Shown: positions 7,938 to 16,923, numbered from the stretch's first letter. The stretch is 64,000 nucleotides of DNA from Streptomyces sennicomposti (GCF_019890635.1 NZ_JAIOAB010000031.1:1-64000), one strand, 5' to 3'. Program-made: numbers and translations. The notes: generated by a model from the sequence alone, not told the origin.

Positions 7938-8380
7938 GGAATATCGATCCCCTTGTGGCGCTGGCGAATTGGCCGTGTGGGCTGATGGTAGTGAAAGTCG
8001 AGGGTCACGGGAAAGTCACGGGTTCCCGGCGCCACTCGCCACGCCGGTACGCCCCACTACGCCCCCTTCCCGCCCCCGACCACGCCCTCGACGCCCTGCC
8101 GCGCCCCTCCGCAACCCCGCTGGAACGCACCGCCGTTATCGCGCTGTGACAAAGGACACCGGAGAACTTCACAGAAGTCCCGGCGTGCCCGGCTCCTCGG
8201 CGAGAATGAGAGGGAACGGCACGGCGCGCGGGCCGACGCGGGCGCGCCCTTCCCCGCGGACGTGGTGTGTCCCACATCCGTACGCCCTGGGGAACGGGAC
8301 GAATCGGTCGTAGCGTTGTTCGTTCGTGACGGGGGAAGCAAGGGGTCTTGGGGAATTCGGCAACGATGGAGAAGCGTGTG
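7938..8380. other. 443-bp divergent regulatory region
   Basis: No gene seen. It holds divergent promoters for the sortase substrate and the transpeptidase lipoprotein. A short inverted repeat ACTTC-ACA-GAAGT lies at 8166-8178, and GGAAC at 8291-8295 with CGTT at 8314-8317 resembles a sigma-E-type envelope stress promoter with a slightly long spacer. Confidence 0.5.
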
Positions 8381-9631
8381 ATGACGAACAGTAGGCGGCG
8401 CAGGGTCCTCGTGGCCTCGTCCGCACTGCTTGGCGGTGTGCTGATGCTCTCGGCGTGTTCCGGCAGCAGCGACGCCGCCGACGGGTCCGGCGACGACAGC
8501 ACCTCGCAGGCCAAGACGGACCAGGCCGCGGCGCAGGAGTCGTCGGAGGCCCAGATCAAGATCACACCAGCGGACGGCTCCGACGACGCCTCGATCAACA
8601 ACTCCGCCACCGTCACGGTCGCCAAGGGCACGCTGACGGACGTCACGATGACCACGACCGACGGCAAGGCGGTCCAGGGGCAGATATCCGCGGACAAGAC
8701 GAGCTGGAAGCCCAGCGTCCAGCTGAGCCGCGCCACCACCTACAAGGTCGCCGCGACCGCCACGGACGCCAAGGGCCGCGCCGCCCACGAGAACGCCTCG
8801 TTCACCACGGTCGCCCCGGCGCACAGCTTCATCGGCTCCTTCACGCCGGACAACGGCACCACGGTCGGCGTCGGCATGCCGGTGTCGATCAACTTCGACA
8901 AGGCGATCACCAACAAGGCGGCCGTCCAGAAGGGCATCACGGTCACCTCCTCCAGCGGACAGGAGGTCGTGGGCCACTGGTTCGGCGCCAACCGCCTGGA
9001 CTTCCGGCCCGAGGAGTACTGGAAGGAGAACTCCACCGTCACGCTGAAGCTCAACCTCGACGGTGTGCAGGGCGCGCAGGGCGTCTACGGCGTCCAGCAG
9101 AAGACGGTCACCTTCCACATCGGCCGCAACCAGGTCTCCTACGTCGACGCGAAGACCAAGCAGATGAAGGTCACGCAGGACGGCAGGACCGTCAAGACCA
9201 TCCCGATCTCCGCGGGCGCCCCCGACCACACGACGTACGAGGGTCAGATGGTGATCGCCGAGAAGTTCACCCAGACCCGGATGAACGGCGCGACGGTCGG
9301 CTTCAAGGACTCCGACGGCAAGGGCGAGTACGACATCAAGGACGTGCCGCACGCCATGCGCCTGACCACGTCCGGCACCTTCATCCACGGCAACTACTGG
9401 GGCGCCCCGTCCGTCTTCGGCAGCGCCAACACCAGTCACGGCTGCGTGGGCCTCCAGGACAAGAAGGGCGCGAACGACCCGAGCACGCCGGCCGCGTGGT
9501 TCTACAGCCACTCGCTCATCGGCGACGTCGTGGTCGTGCAGCACACCGGCGACAAGACGGTGGCCCCGGACAACGGCCTCAACGGCTGGAACATGAGCTG
9601 GTCCCAGTGGAAGGCCGGCTCCGCCGTCTGA
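8381..9631 (+). CDS. L,D-transpeptidase lipoprotein (YkuD/LppS type)
   Basis: Forms 3-3 cross-links in peptidoglycan or attaches partners to it at the outer face of the membrane. The protein is 416 aa. Its lipoprotein signal peptide ends in the lipobox LSAC near residue 27. An Ig-like region (about residues 60-245) precedes a YkuD catalytic domain. The active site HGNYWG...SHGCVGL has its catalytic Cys near residue 355. The domain order matches mycobacterial LdtMt2-like enzymes. ATG 8381 has GGAGAAG at a good distance. A sigma-E-like promoter motif upstream would fit envelope-stress control. It is followed by a strong terminator. Confidence 0.93.
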   Translation: MTNSRRRRVLVASSALLGGVLMLSACSGSSDAADGSGDDSTSQAKTDQAAAQESSEAQIKITPADGSDDASINNSATVTVAKGTLTDVTMTTTDGKAVQGQISADKTSWKPSVQLSRATTYKVAATATDAKGRAAHENASFTTVAPAHSFIGSFTPDNGTTVGVGMPVSINFDKAITNKAAVQKGITVTSSSGQEVVGHWFGANRLDFRPEEYWKENSTVTLKLNLDGVQGAQGVYGVQQKTVTFHIGRNQVSYVDAKTKQMKVTQDGRTVKTIPISAGAPDHTTYEGQMVIAEKFTQTRMNGATVGFKDSDGKGEYDIKDVPHAMRLTTSGTFIHGNYWGAPSVFGSANTSHGCVGLQDKKGANDPSTPAAWFYSHSLIGDVVVVQHTGDKTVAPDNGLNGWNMSWSQWKAGSAV

Positions 9632-9650
9632 CCCGCGCTCAACCCCCTGC

Positions 9651-9678
9651 CGATGCCGCCCCTCCGAGGGCGGCATCG
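9651..9678 (+). terminator. terminator after L,D-transpeptidase gene
   Basis: CGATGCCGCCC (9651-9661) pairs perfectly with GGGCGGCATCG (9668-9678) around a 6-nt loop, 20 nt after the stop codon. Imperfect repeats of GCCGCCCCGGATC follow at about 9705-9775. Confidence 0.8.
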
Positions 9679-9877
9679 CTGTTCCCCGGCCCCGCCCGCC
9701 GCCCCGGATCAGGGTCCTGGCCCCGCCCGCCGCCCCGGATCGCCGCCCCGGATCGCCGCCCCGGATCGGCGTCCCGGCCCGTCCGGCGCCCGCGACGGGC
9801 ATCCCGGCGCCGAGCGGCGCCGACGCCTTCTCATGCTCCTCTTATGCCGGCCTTATCGCTTCATCACAGTGCCTCCC

Positions 9878-9883
9878 TAGCTT
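9878..9883 (+). promoter_or_regulatory. -10 box for ABC permease gene
   Basis: TAGCTT ends 7 nt before ATG 9891, again consistent with a leaderless mRNA. Confidence 0.45.
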
Positions 9884-9890
9884 GCGGCGC

Positions 9891-11351
9891 ATGTTCTTCA
9901 CCTACCTGAGGCGCGAACTGCGCCGCCGTAGAAAAGCGGCCCTCGTCGTCGCCTCCGGTCTCGCCCTCGGCATCGCGCTCGTCATCGTGGTCACCTCCGT
10001 GTCCAACGGCATGAGCAAGGCTCAGGACAAGGTCCTCCAGTCGCTGTACGGGCTCGGCACCGACATGACCGTCACCAAGGCCGCGACGCCCACCTCCGGC
10101 GAGTCACAGCGCCCCCGCTTCCAGTTCGACGCGAAGGGCAGTGACGACAGCAAGACCCAGAGCAGCGACCGGGTCATGGCGCAGGGCTTCACCACCCTGC
10201 CCACCACGACGGTCACCAAGGTCGCGGGCCAGCAGGGCGTCTCCTCGGCCGTGGGCGGGCTCAGCCTCAACGTGGTGAAGATCAGCGGCCAGTTCACCCG
10301 CGGCGAGTTCCAGCAGCAGAAGGGCAGTGGCGAGGGCGGCCGGTACGGCGGCGGCGCCCCGCAGGGCAGCGTCCAGGGCGGCGGCGCGAACTTCGACGTC
10401 AACCAGTACAGCGTCTACGGCGCCGACGTCACCCAGCCCGCCCTCGGCCCGCTGACCTCCTCGAAGATCACCAGCGGCCGTACCTTCAAGACCACCGAGA
10501 CGGACGCGAAGGTCGCCGTGGCCGACTCCGCGTACGCCAAGGAGAAGAAGCTCACCACCGGCAGCACGGTCACGATCAAGGACGTCAAGTTCCAGATCAT
10601 CGGCATCGCGACGGCGAACAGCGGTGACGCGGCGGCCAACCTCTACATCCCGCTGAAGCAGGCGCAGACGCTCAGCGACAACAAGGACAAGGTCACCACG
10701 ATCTACGTCAAGGCGGCCGACTCCCAGCAGATCGACACCGTCAAGAGCGCCATCCAGAAGAACGTCTCGGGCACCACGGTGACCACCTCCGCCGACCTGG
10801 CGAAGACCGTCTCCGGCTCGCTGTCCACCGCCTCCAGCCTGGCCGCCAACGTCGGCAAGTGGCTGTCGATCGCGGTGCTGGTGGCCGCGTTCCTGGTCGC
10901 CGGACTGCTGACCTCCTCGGCGGTGTCCCGGCGGGTGCGCGAGTTCGGCACGCTGAAGGCGCTGGGCTGGAAGTCGGGCCGGGTGACCCGGCAGGTGATC
11001 GGCGAGGCCGTCGTCAACGGCCTGGTGGGCGGCGTGCTCGGCATCGCGCTCGGCCTGGCGGGCGCGTACGCGGTGACCGCGATCAGCCCGTCGCTGCAGG
11101 CCGAACTCGGTTCCTCGGCCGGCTCCGGCGCGGGCGGCGGCTTCGGCAGGAGCGGCGGGGGCGGCGGCTTCGGCGGCCCCGGCCGGCAGACGGCGAAGTC
11201 CCTCGAAGTGGCGCTCACCGCGCCGGTCAGCCTCACCACCATCGCCGTCGCGGTCGGCCTCGCGGTGGCCGGCGGCCTGGTCGCGGGCGCGTTCGGCGGC
11301 TGGCGCGCCTCGCGACTGCGCCCGGCGGACGCGCTGCGCCGGGTCGAGTAG
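9891..11351 (+). CDS. ABC transporter permease, MacB/FtsX family
   Basis: 486 aa. One N-terminal membrane helix (residues about 18-38, AALVVASGLALGIALVIVV) is followed by a large extracytoplasmic MacB-like periplasmic core domain to about residue 315. Three C-terminal helices with the FtsX core complete the protein. Such permeases transmit ATPase movements to an external domain (mechanotransmission) and act in export of peptides or lipoproteins or in cell-wall control. A Gly-rich insertion (about residues 405-430) lies in the loop before the last helix. The ATPase gene follows 55 bp downstream and a shared terminator closes the unit. Substrate unknown. Confidence 0.9.
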   Translation: MFFTYLRRELRRRRKAALVVASGLALGIALVIVVTSVSNGMSKAQDKVLQSLYGLGTDMTVTKAATPTSGESQRPRFQFDAKGSDDSKTQSSDRVMAQGFTTLPTTTVTKVAGQQGVSSAVGGLSLNVVKISGQFTRGEFQQQKGSGEGGRYGGGAPQGSVQGGGANFDVNQYSVYGADVTQPALGPLTSSKITSGRTFKTTETDAKVAVADSAYAKEKKLTTGSTVTIKDVKFQIIGIATANSGDAAANLYIPLKQAQTLSDNKDKVTTIYVKAADSQQIDTVKSAIQKNVSGTTVTTSADLAKTVSGSLSTASSLAANVGKWLSIAVLVAAFLVAGLLTSSAVSRRVREFGTLKALGWKSGRVTRQVIGEAVVNGLVGGVLGIALGLAGAYAVTAISPSLQAELGSSAGSGAGGGFGRSGGGGGFGGPGRQTAKSLEVALTAPVSLTTIAVAVGLAVAGGLVAGAFGGWRASRLRPADALRRVE

Positions 11352-11406
11352 CGCGAGGCGCTTCCCGCCCTTCCCTTCCCGCATCCCTCCAGGAGCTGCT
11401 TCACCC

Positions 11407-12090
11407 ATGTACGAACTCAGAGGCGTCACCAAGCGCTACACCCGGGGCAAGGAGGCCGTCCTCGCCCTCGACGGCATCGACCTGACGATCGGCGACGGCG
11501 ACCGGCTGGTCATCCAGGGCCCCACCGGCGGCGGCAAGTCCACGCTGCTGCAGATGCTCGGCGGCCTGGACCGGCCGACCTCCGGCGAGGTCGTCCTGGA
11601 CGGCACCGACATGGCGAAGCTGTCCGAGGCCCGGCTCACCAAGGTGCGCAGCGAGAACATCGGCTTCGTCTTCCAGTCCTTCAACCTGATACCGACCCTG
11701 ACCGCGCAGGAGAACGTCGAGACCGCCCTCGTCCCGCTCGGCGTCAAGACCAAGGAACGGCGCGAGCGGGCCGCCGAGGCGCTGACGTCGGTCGGCCTCG
11801 GCGAACGGCTCGGCCACCTGCCCGGCGAGATGTCCGGCGGCCAGCAGCAGCGCGTCGCCATCGCCCGCGCCCTGGTCAAGCAGCCCAAGGTGCTCCTCGC
11901 CGACGAGCCCACCGGCAACCTGGACGAGTCCACCCGCGACGAGATCATGGACGTCCTCGAACGCCTGTGGAAGGAGCACGGCCTGACCTTCGTCATGGTC
12001 ACCCACGACTCCGCCATCGCCAGAAAGGCCCCCCGCCTGGCCACCATCCGCAAGGGCCGCATCACGGTGAAGGAGAACGCGCAGGCGTAG
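11407..12090 (+). CDS. ABC transporter ATP-binding protein, MacB/LolD type
   Basis: 227-aa ATPase that powers the preceding permease. The Walker A is GPTGGGKST, the Q-loop lies in FVFQSFNLIPTLT, the signature is MSGGQQQR and the Walker B is VLLADEPTGNLD, followed by the switch His in VMVTHD. The 'PTGNLD' form is characteristic of the MacB/LolD/FtsE branch. No extra C-terminal domain is present. It is cotranscribed with the permease and followed by a 17-bp hairpin. Confidence 0.93.
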   Translation: MYELRGVTKRYTRGKEAVLALDGIDLTIGDGDRLVIQGPTGGGKSTLLQMLGGLDRPTSGEVVLDGTDMAKLSEARLTKVRSENIGFVFQSFNLIPTLTAQENVETALVPLGVKTKERRERAAEALTSVGLGERLGHLPGEMSGGQQQRVAIARALVKQPKVLLADEPTGNLDESTRDEIMDVLERLWKEHGLTFVMVTHDSAIARKAPRLATIRKGRITVKENAQA

Positions 12091-12106
12091 CCGCGGGGGC
12101 GGTACG

Positions 12107-12145
12107 GCGGCCCGTGCGGGGACCCTCTGTCCCCGTACGGGCCGC
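12107..12145 (+). terminator. terminator after ABC operon
   Basis: A 17-bp stem with one G-T wobble (12107-12123 against 12129-12145) closes on the 5-nt loop CCTCT, 17 nt after the ATPase stop. Confidence 0.8.
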
Positions 12146-12268
12146 ACCGCCCGGCGGATACGGAATGGCCTCGAATCCTCGGGCGTTGAGCGAGGTGGGC
12201 GAGTGTCGGCCCGTGGGTGAGCCGAGCGGCCCGAGTGACCGAGCTGACCGAGACATTGGAGGGCCGCT

Positions 12269-12781
12269 ATGGCTGCGCAGACGCAGAGGGCCGTGCTCGC
12301 GGGCGGGTGCTTCTGGGGGATGGAGGAGCTGATCCGCCGGCTCCCCGGCGTGACGGCGACCCGGGTCGGATACACCGGCGGCGACGTGCCGAACGCGACG
12401 TACCGCGACCACGGCACGCACGCGGAGGCCGTGGAGATCCTCTTCGACCCCGAGAAGACCGACTACCGGGCGATCCTGGAGTTCTTCTTCCAGATCCACG
12501 ACCCGAGCACCAAGAACCGCCAGGGCAACGACATCGGTCTCAGCTACCGCTCGGCGATCTACTACGTGGACGACGAGCAGAAGCGGATCGCCGAGGACAC
12601 GATCGCGGACGTGGACGCCTCCGGGCTGTGGCCGGGCAAGGTCGTCACCGAGGTGGAGCCGGTCGGCCCCTTCTGGGAGGCCGAGCCCGAGCACCAGGAC
12701 TACCTCCAGCGCTACCCGAACGGCTACACCTGCCACTTCCCGCGTCCGGGATGGCGGCTGCCCGCCCGCGCCGAGGGCTGA
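12269..12781 (+). CDS. msrA: peptide-methionine (S)-S-oxide reductase
   Basis: Repairs oxidised methionine in proteins. The 170-aa enzyme has the catalytic motif GGCFWGMEE with the nucleophilic Cys14, plus the substrate-binding GYTGG and the central block YRSAIYY. The C-terminal HFPRPGWRLP region lacks an obvious extra recycling Cys pair beyond the one in YTCHF. ATG 12269 is preceded by GGAGGGCC. It is convergent with the TPR-like gene downstream. Confidence 0.95.
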   Translation: MAAQTQRAVLAGGCFWGMEELIRRLPGVTATRVGYTGGDVPNATYRDHGTHAEAVEILFDPEKTDYRAILEFFFQIHDPSTKNRQGNDIGLSYRSAIYYVDDEQKRIAEDTIADVDASGLWPGKVVTEVEPVGPFWEAEPEHQDYLQRYPNGYTCHFPRPGWRLPARAEG

Positions 12782-12841
12782 CCCCGCCCGTACCGGGGGC
12801 TGACCCCGTCCGCGTCGGGGTGCGCCGGCTCGCGTCGGGGT

Positions 12842-12897
12842 GCCCCGCCTGCGCGGGGCTGACCGCGACGCGGCCCGGCCTTCCTGAGACGGGCCGC
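12842..12897. terminator. two small hairpins between convergent genes
   Basis: GCCCCGC/GCGGGGC (12842-12859, 7-bp stem) and GCGGCCCG/CGGGCCGC (12870-12897, 8-bp stem) lie between the msrA stop and the end of the convergent gene. They could terminate transcription from both sides. Confidence 0.45.
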
Positions 12898-12920
12898 ATA
12901 CCCCGAGTCGGTGCGGCAGT

Positions 12921-14039
12921 TCAGTGCGGCAGCGTCGCCGGGCTGCCGCCGTTCGCCTCGTAGCCCGCGACCGCCAGGGCGCGGTAGACGGCGAACTCCG
13001 CCGCCGGGTCCGCGGAGAGCGTCCAGGGCAGGGCGCCCACATGGCCGTCGACGTGTATGAGCTGGCTCATGGCCTCCGCCCAGCGCTCGGAGCGGACCAG
13101 GAAGAAGATCAGCAGATGGCGGACGTGGGCCGTCATCGGGTCGCCCGGACGGGCCGCCTCCACCGCGAACAGCGCGCCGTGCACCGCCTTGGTGACGACC
13201 TCGCTCTGGTAGAAGCCGCGGACCAGGTTCACCTCGGGCAGGTGCTCGAAGACCGCGAACAGCGGCATCGCCGCCAGCAGCGAACCCCGGGGCGCGCGGG
13301 CCGCCGCCGCTTCCGCGAAGGACATCGCCAGCTCGCGCGAGCCGTGCCACTTCTCGCACCAGTAGTGCAGGGCCGCCAGGTGTGCGCCCATGTGGGCCGG
13401 CGCCCGGTCCAGGATCTTCAGCCACAGCTCCTCGAACTGCGGCTGCGTGTACCCGAGGCCGCGGGCCACGGCCAGTTCGATGATGTACGGGACCGGGTCG
13501 CCGGGCGCCAGCAGGGCGGCCTGGCCGCAGGTCTCCCGGGCCTCCTCCATGATGATCCGGAACTCGTCCGTCCCCGGCGTGGACGTGCGCCACGCCTGCT
13601 GCACCAGGAACTCCGCGTGCACGGCGGCGCCGCCCGCGTCCTTGGGCGCCTCGGCCCGCCACACCCGCAGCCACTGGCCCCCGGGCGTCTCGTGCACCCC
13701 GCCCGGCCGCTGCTGCAGCTCCAGCGCCGCCGCGCCGGCGAAGGCCTGCACGCGCTGCCAGCGCAGCTCGCCCTCGGTCTCGGTGCCGGCCAGCAGCTGC
13801 GCGGCCGCGCGGTAGTCCTGGGTGCGCTGCACCAGGTCCAGCACGTCCAGCAGGTCCTGGTCGGGGCCGGGCATGCGGACGTCCAGCTCCTCCTCCGGCG
13901 CGAAGCCGTAGTCCGCCGGGTCCGCGGCGTCGGGGTGCCCGGGCGGGACCTGCTCGATGACGCCACGCCTGCGCCGCAGGAACGGCAGCAGCACGAAGCC
14001 CAGCATGACCAGCGCCATCAGGACCCAGAGAATCTCCAT
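12921..14039 (-). CDS. membrane-anchored TPR-like hypothetical protein
   Basis: 372 aa. One N-terminal membrane helix (MEILWVLMALVMLGFVLLPFL) and a basic stop-transfer RRRR are followed by an acidic linker and a wholly helical cytoplasmic part. The helices, for example around residues 55-85 and 205-330, look like degenerate tetratricopeptide repeats. No catalytic motif is seen. The start MEILW is chosen because the hydrophobic helix would otherwise be preceded by non-conserved sequence. It is conserved in position beside msrA and metB in Streptomyces as I recall. Role unknown. Confidence 0.8.
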   Translation of the reverse strand: MEILWVLMALVMLGFVLLPFLRRRRGVIEQVPPGHPDAADPADYGFAPEEELDVRMPGPDQDLLDVLDLVQRTQDYRAAAQLLAGTETEGELRWQRVQAFAGAAALELQQRPGGVHETPGGQWLRVWRAEAPKDAGGAAVHAEFLVQQAWRTSTPGTDEFRIIMEEARETCGQAALLAPGDPVPYIIELAVARGLGYTQPQFEELWLKILDRAPAHMGAHLAALHYWCEKWHGSRELAMSFAEAAAARAPRGSLLAAMPLFAVFEHLPEVNLVRGFYQSEVVTKAVHGALFAVEAARPGDPMTAHVRHLLIFFLVRSERWAEAMSQLIHVDGHVGALPWTLSADPAAEFAVYRALAVAGYEANGGSPATLPH

Positions 14040-14290
14040 GCCCCCAAGCGAACCAGACCGCGCCGACAATTGGCCAACCTGTCCCGCGGACCTGTGGAAA
14101 ACCCCGCGCCGGTGCCTGTGGAAAACTCCGCCCGCCCCGTTCGCCCCTTCCTCCACGCGCCCCGTCAACCGTCCCCGTCACCCGCCCCCGTCGACCGGCC
14201 GCCCGCCTCCGCGGGCCGACCCCCCTTCCTCCGCCCGCCCCCTTCCTCCGCCGCCCGGCCCGCCGTCCCGCACCGGCCGCCCGGGCGCAC

Positions 14291-14296
14291 TACGCT
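14291..14296 (+). promoter_or_regulatory. -10 box for metB
   Basis: TACGCT ends exactly 7 nt before ATG 14304. No ribosome site is present, so the transcript is probably leaderless. Confidence 0.5.
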
Positions 14297-14303
14297 CGGG
14301 CGC

Positions 14304-15461
14304 ATGAGTGACAGGCACATCAGTGAGCACTTCGAGACCCTCGCGATCCACGCGGGCAACACCGCGGACCCCCTGACCGGCGCGGTCGTCCCGCCGATCT
14401 ACCAGGTCTCGACCTACAAGCAGGACGGCGTGGGCGGTCTGCGCGGCGGCTACGAGTACAGCCGCAGCGCCAACCCGACCCGGACCGCCCTGGAGGAGAA
14501 CCTCGCCGCCCTGGAGGGCGGCCGCCGCGGCCTCGCGTTCGCGTCCGGACTGGCGGCCGAGGACTGCCTGTTGCGTACGCTGCTCGCCCCCGGCGACCAC
14601 GTCGTCATCCCGAACGACGCCTACGGCGGCACCTTCCGGCTGTTCGCCAAGGTCGTCTCCCGCTGGGGCGTCGAGTGGTCGGTCGCCGACACCAGCGACC
14701 CGGCCGCCGTACGGGCCGCGCTGACGCCGAAGACCAAGGTCGTGTGGGTGGAGACGCCCTCCAACCCGCTGCTCGGCATCACCGACATCGCCGCCGTCGC
14801 GCAGGTCGCCCGGGACGCCGGCGCCCGGCTCGTCGTCGACAACACCTTCGCCACCCCCTACCTCCAGCAGCCGCTCGCGCTCGGCGCGGACGTGGTCGTG
14901 CACTCGCTGACCAAGTACATGGGCGGCCACTCCGACGTCGTCGGCGGTGCGCTGATCACCGGCGACGCGGCCCTCGGCGACGAGCTGGCGTACCACCAGA
15001 ACGCCATGGGCGCGGTCGCCGGTCCGTTCGACTCCTGGCTGGTGCTGCGCGGCACCAAGACGCTCGCGGTGCGCATGGACCGGCACAGCGAGAACGCCAC
15101 GAAGATCGCGGACATGCTGTCCCGGCACGCGCGCGTGACGAGCGTCCTGTACCCGGGCCTGCCCGAGCACCCCGGTCACGAGGTCGCCGCCAAGCAGATG
15201 AAGGCGTTCGGCGGCATGGTCTCCTTCCGGGTCGCCGGCGGCGAGGAGGCGGCCGTCGAGGTCTGCAACCGCGCCAAGGTCTTCACGCTCGGCGAGTCCC
15301 TCGGCGGCGTCGAGTCCCTGATTGAGCACCCGGGCCGGATGACGCACGCCTCCGCGGCGGGCTCCGCCCTGGAGGTCCCGGCCGACCTGGTGCGGCTGTC
15401 CGTCGGCATCGAGAACGCCGACGACCTGCTGGAGGACCTCAAGCAGGCCCTCGGCGGCTGA
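14304..15461 (+). CDS. metB: cystathionine gamma-synthase / gamma-lyase (PLP)
   Basis: A 385-aa trans-sulfuration enzyme that joins O-acylhomoserine and cysteine into cystathionine, or cleaves cystathionine. Family features include YEYSRSANPTR near residues 50-60, the PLP-stacking region GLAAEDCLLRTLL, ETPSNPLLGITDI, and the Schiff-base lysine in HSLTKYMGGHSDV (Lys204). The C-terminal block SLGGVESLIEHPGRMTHAS is diagnostic for Cys/Met metabolism PLP enzymes. Synthase and lyase activities cannot be separated safely by eye; metB is the usual Streptomyces annotation here. Confidence 0.92.
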   Translation: MSDRHISEHFETLAIHAGNTADPLTGAVVPPIYQVSTYKQDGVGGLRGGYEYSRSANPTRTALEENLAALEGGRRGLAFASGLAAEDCLLRTLLAPGDHVVIPNDAYGGTFRLFAKVVSRWGVEWSVADTSDPAAVRAALTPKTKVVWVETPSNPLLGITDIAAVAQVARDAGARLVVDNTFATPYLQQPLALGADVVVHSLTKYMGGHSDVVGGALITGDAALGDELAYHQNAMGAVAGPFDSWLVLRGTKTLAVRMDRHSENATKIADMLSRHARVTSVLYPGLPEHPGHEVAAKQMKAFGGMVSFRVAGGEEAAVEVCNRAKVFTLGESLGGVESLIEHPGRMTHASAAGSALEVPADLVRLSVGIENADDLLEDLKQALGG

Positions 15462-15470
15462 CGGCGGCGC

Positions 15471-15719
15471 TCACCAGCCGCGTACGGGTGGAGTCGTCCG
15501 CGACGGCGGCTCCACCCAGGGGCGTGCGGCCGAGACCCACACCGTGAGCGCGATCACCGCCGCCAGCAACGTCAGCCACAGCACGCGGCGGACGAGCGCC
15601 TGGCGGCGCAGCAGCCGCTCGCCCCGGCGTACCGCGTCGGCGTACAGGCCGGGCGGCACCTGGGGCCGGGGCTGCGCCAGGAGGCGCCGTACGACCCGCT
15701 CGCGTTCCGTCCTGTTCAC
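15471..15719 (-). CDS. small membrane protein downstream of sigma-like gene
   Basis: 82 aa. An N-terminal basic region (MNRTERERVVRRLLAQ) and the segment PPGLYADAVRRGERLLRR precede a single helix (LWLTLLAAVIALTVWV) and a short Pro-rich tail. It lies 84 bp downstream of, and in the same direction as, a sigma-70-like gene. This resembles minimal membrane partners or anti-sigma-like proteins of ECF factors, but there is no zinc anti-sigma motif. Function unknown. Confidence 0.7.
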   Translation of the reverse strand: MNRTERERVVRRLLAQPRPQVPPGLYADAVRRGERLLRRQALVRRVLWLTLLAAVIALTVWVSAARPWVEPPSRTTPPVRGW

Positions 15720-15764
15720 TTTCCGCCCCCTCCGCCCGGCCCCGTCCCCGCGCCGTCCGCCCCT

Positions 15765-15790
15765 CGTCGTGCACGCGCGCGTGCACGACG
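15765..15790. repeat. 26-bp perfect palindrome without spacer
   Basis: CGTCGTGCACGCG (15765-15777) is directly followed by its reverse complement CGCGTGCACGACG (15778-15790). It sits between the sigma-like gene and the small membrane protein gene. It could be an operator, an attenuating hairpin or a cruciform. There is no loop, so it is not a classic terminator. Confidence 0.8.
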
Positions 15791-15803
15791 CCGTACGACA
15801 GGG

Positions 15804-16310
15804 CTACGACGGGGCCGGCTTCGGGGCGCCCGCGTCCGCCGGGGCGCGCGCGGGCGGACGGGCGAGGGCGGCGACCGCGCGGTCGCCGAGGACGCGGACC
15901 CGGTCCTCGGGCAGTCCCAGCAGCGCCGCCGTCTGCTCCTCGGCGACCCCCTCGTACAGCGTGAGGACGACGACCAGCCGCTCCTCGGGCGGCAGGTCCC
16001 CCAGGGTGCCGGCCGGGCGGGGACGGGCGCGCGGCAGCGGGGCGTGCGCCCGCCACGCCTCGCGGGCGAAGCGGGCGGCGAGGTGACGGCGGGCGTGGTC
16101 GTACGGGTCGTCGCCGCGCAGCCGGTCCCAGGACGCGTACGTCCGGGCGAGGGCCAGCGTCAGCAGGCGTCGCGCGCGCGGGTTGTCGTCCGGGGCCTCC
16201 GCCGTCAGCAGCGTCGCGGTGTGCAGCAGCCGTCCGCCGGCGCCCGCGACGAACGCCGCGAAGTCCCCGGCCGGGCGGTTGCCGCCCGACGACGCCTGCC
16301 GTTCTCGCAC
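15804..16310 (-). CDS. sigma-70-like (ECF/SigE-family-related) protein
   Basis: 168 aa. The opening FAAFVAGAGGRLLHTATLLTA resembles the region-2 start of SigE-family ECF factors. The second half, LPPEERLVVVLTLYEGVAEEQTAALLGLPEDRVRVLGDRAVAAL, is a good region-4 helix-turn-helix. The region-2 core is divergent, with no clear DxxQ or core-binding motif, so it may act as an atypical sigma or as a regulator. GTG 16310 follows GGGAGGCGCG. It is paired with the small membrane protein downstream. Confidence 0.72.
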   Translation of the reverse strand: MRERQASSGGNRPAGDFAAFVAGAGGRLLHTATLLTAEAPDDNPRARRLLTLALARTYASWDRLRGDDPYDHARRHLAARFAREAWRAHAPLPRARPRPAGTLGDLPPEERLVVVLTLYEGVAEEQTAALLGLPEDRVRVLGDRAVAALARPPARAPADAGAPKPAPS

Positions 16311-16380
16311 CGCGCCTCCCGCGAAGGGCGATCTTGGGGGAACAGGACCCGGACGCGTGCGGCCCGGGTGCGGGGACGGA

Positions 16381-16923
16381 TCAGGACGCCCGGCCCGGTT
16401 CCGCCGCCGCGGCCGGCCCCGTCGCCGCGGCGCCCGGGGAGGTCTGCCGGGCGGACAGCGCGTGGTTGAAGCGGGTCAGCAGCGAGCAGAACACCTCGCG
16501 CTCCTCCGGCTCCCAGTCGTGGGTCAGCTCGGCCATCAGCCGGCGCCGGGACGAGCGCACCTCCGCCAGCCGCGCCAGCCCGCGCGGGGACAGCTGCAGC
16601 ACCACCGCGCGCCCGTCCTCGGGGTGCGAGGTGCGCTTGACGAGCCCGGTGTCGACGAGCGGCGCCACCTGCCGGGTGACCGTGGAGGAGTCGATGCCCA
16701 TGCTCGCGGCGAGCGCCTTGACGCCCATCGGGCCCTCCTGGTCGAGCCGGTTGAGCAGCAGGTACGCGGCACGGTCCATGGAGTTGCGCACCTGCGCGAC
16801 GCCGCCGAGCCGGGTCTGCTCCGCGCGGCGGGCGAACAGGGCCACCTCGTGCTGGAGCGCGTCGAGGAGACCGGTGTCACCGACGGTCGTCATGTCCATC
16901 GACATTTCAGGTGTTGTGGGCAT
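16381..16923 (-). CDS. MarR family transcriptional regulator
   Basis: 180 aa. The winged helix-turn-helix core lies at about residues 50-120: LLLNRLDQEGPMGVKALAASMGIDSSTVTRQVAPLVDTGLV, then the wing KRTSHPEDGRAVVLQLS. Flanking helices form the dimer interface. The C-terminus is an Ala/Gly-rich tail. MarR proteins usually repress their own gene and a neighbour in response to small phenolics or oxidants. It is divergent from threonine dehydratase with 142 bp between, so that promoter region is the first place to look for its operator. Several Met codons near the start leave the exact start open. Confidence 0.9.
   Translation of the reverse strand: MPTTPEMSMDMTTVGDTGLLDALQHEVALFARRAEQTRLGGVAQVRNSMDRAAYLLLNRLDQEGPMGVKALAASMGIDSSTVTRQVAPLVDTGLVKRTSHPEDGRAVVLQLSPRGLARLAEVRSSRRRLMAELTHDWEPEEREVFCSLLTRFNHALSARQTSPGAAATGPAAAAEPGRAS

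Noticed and set aside
7334..8313. Plus-strand open frames across the sortase-substrate gene
   Set aside because: They are Arg/Pro-rich antisense frames. The minus-strand gene has a signal peptide and sorting signal.
13418..13966. Alternative minus-strand frame within the TPR-like gene
   Set aside because: It is a shifted frame of the supported gene with Arg/Ser/Thr-rich composition.
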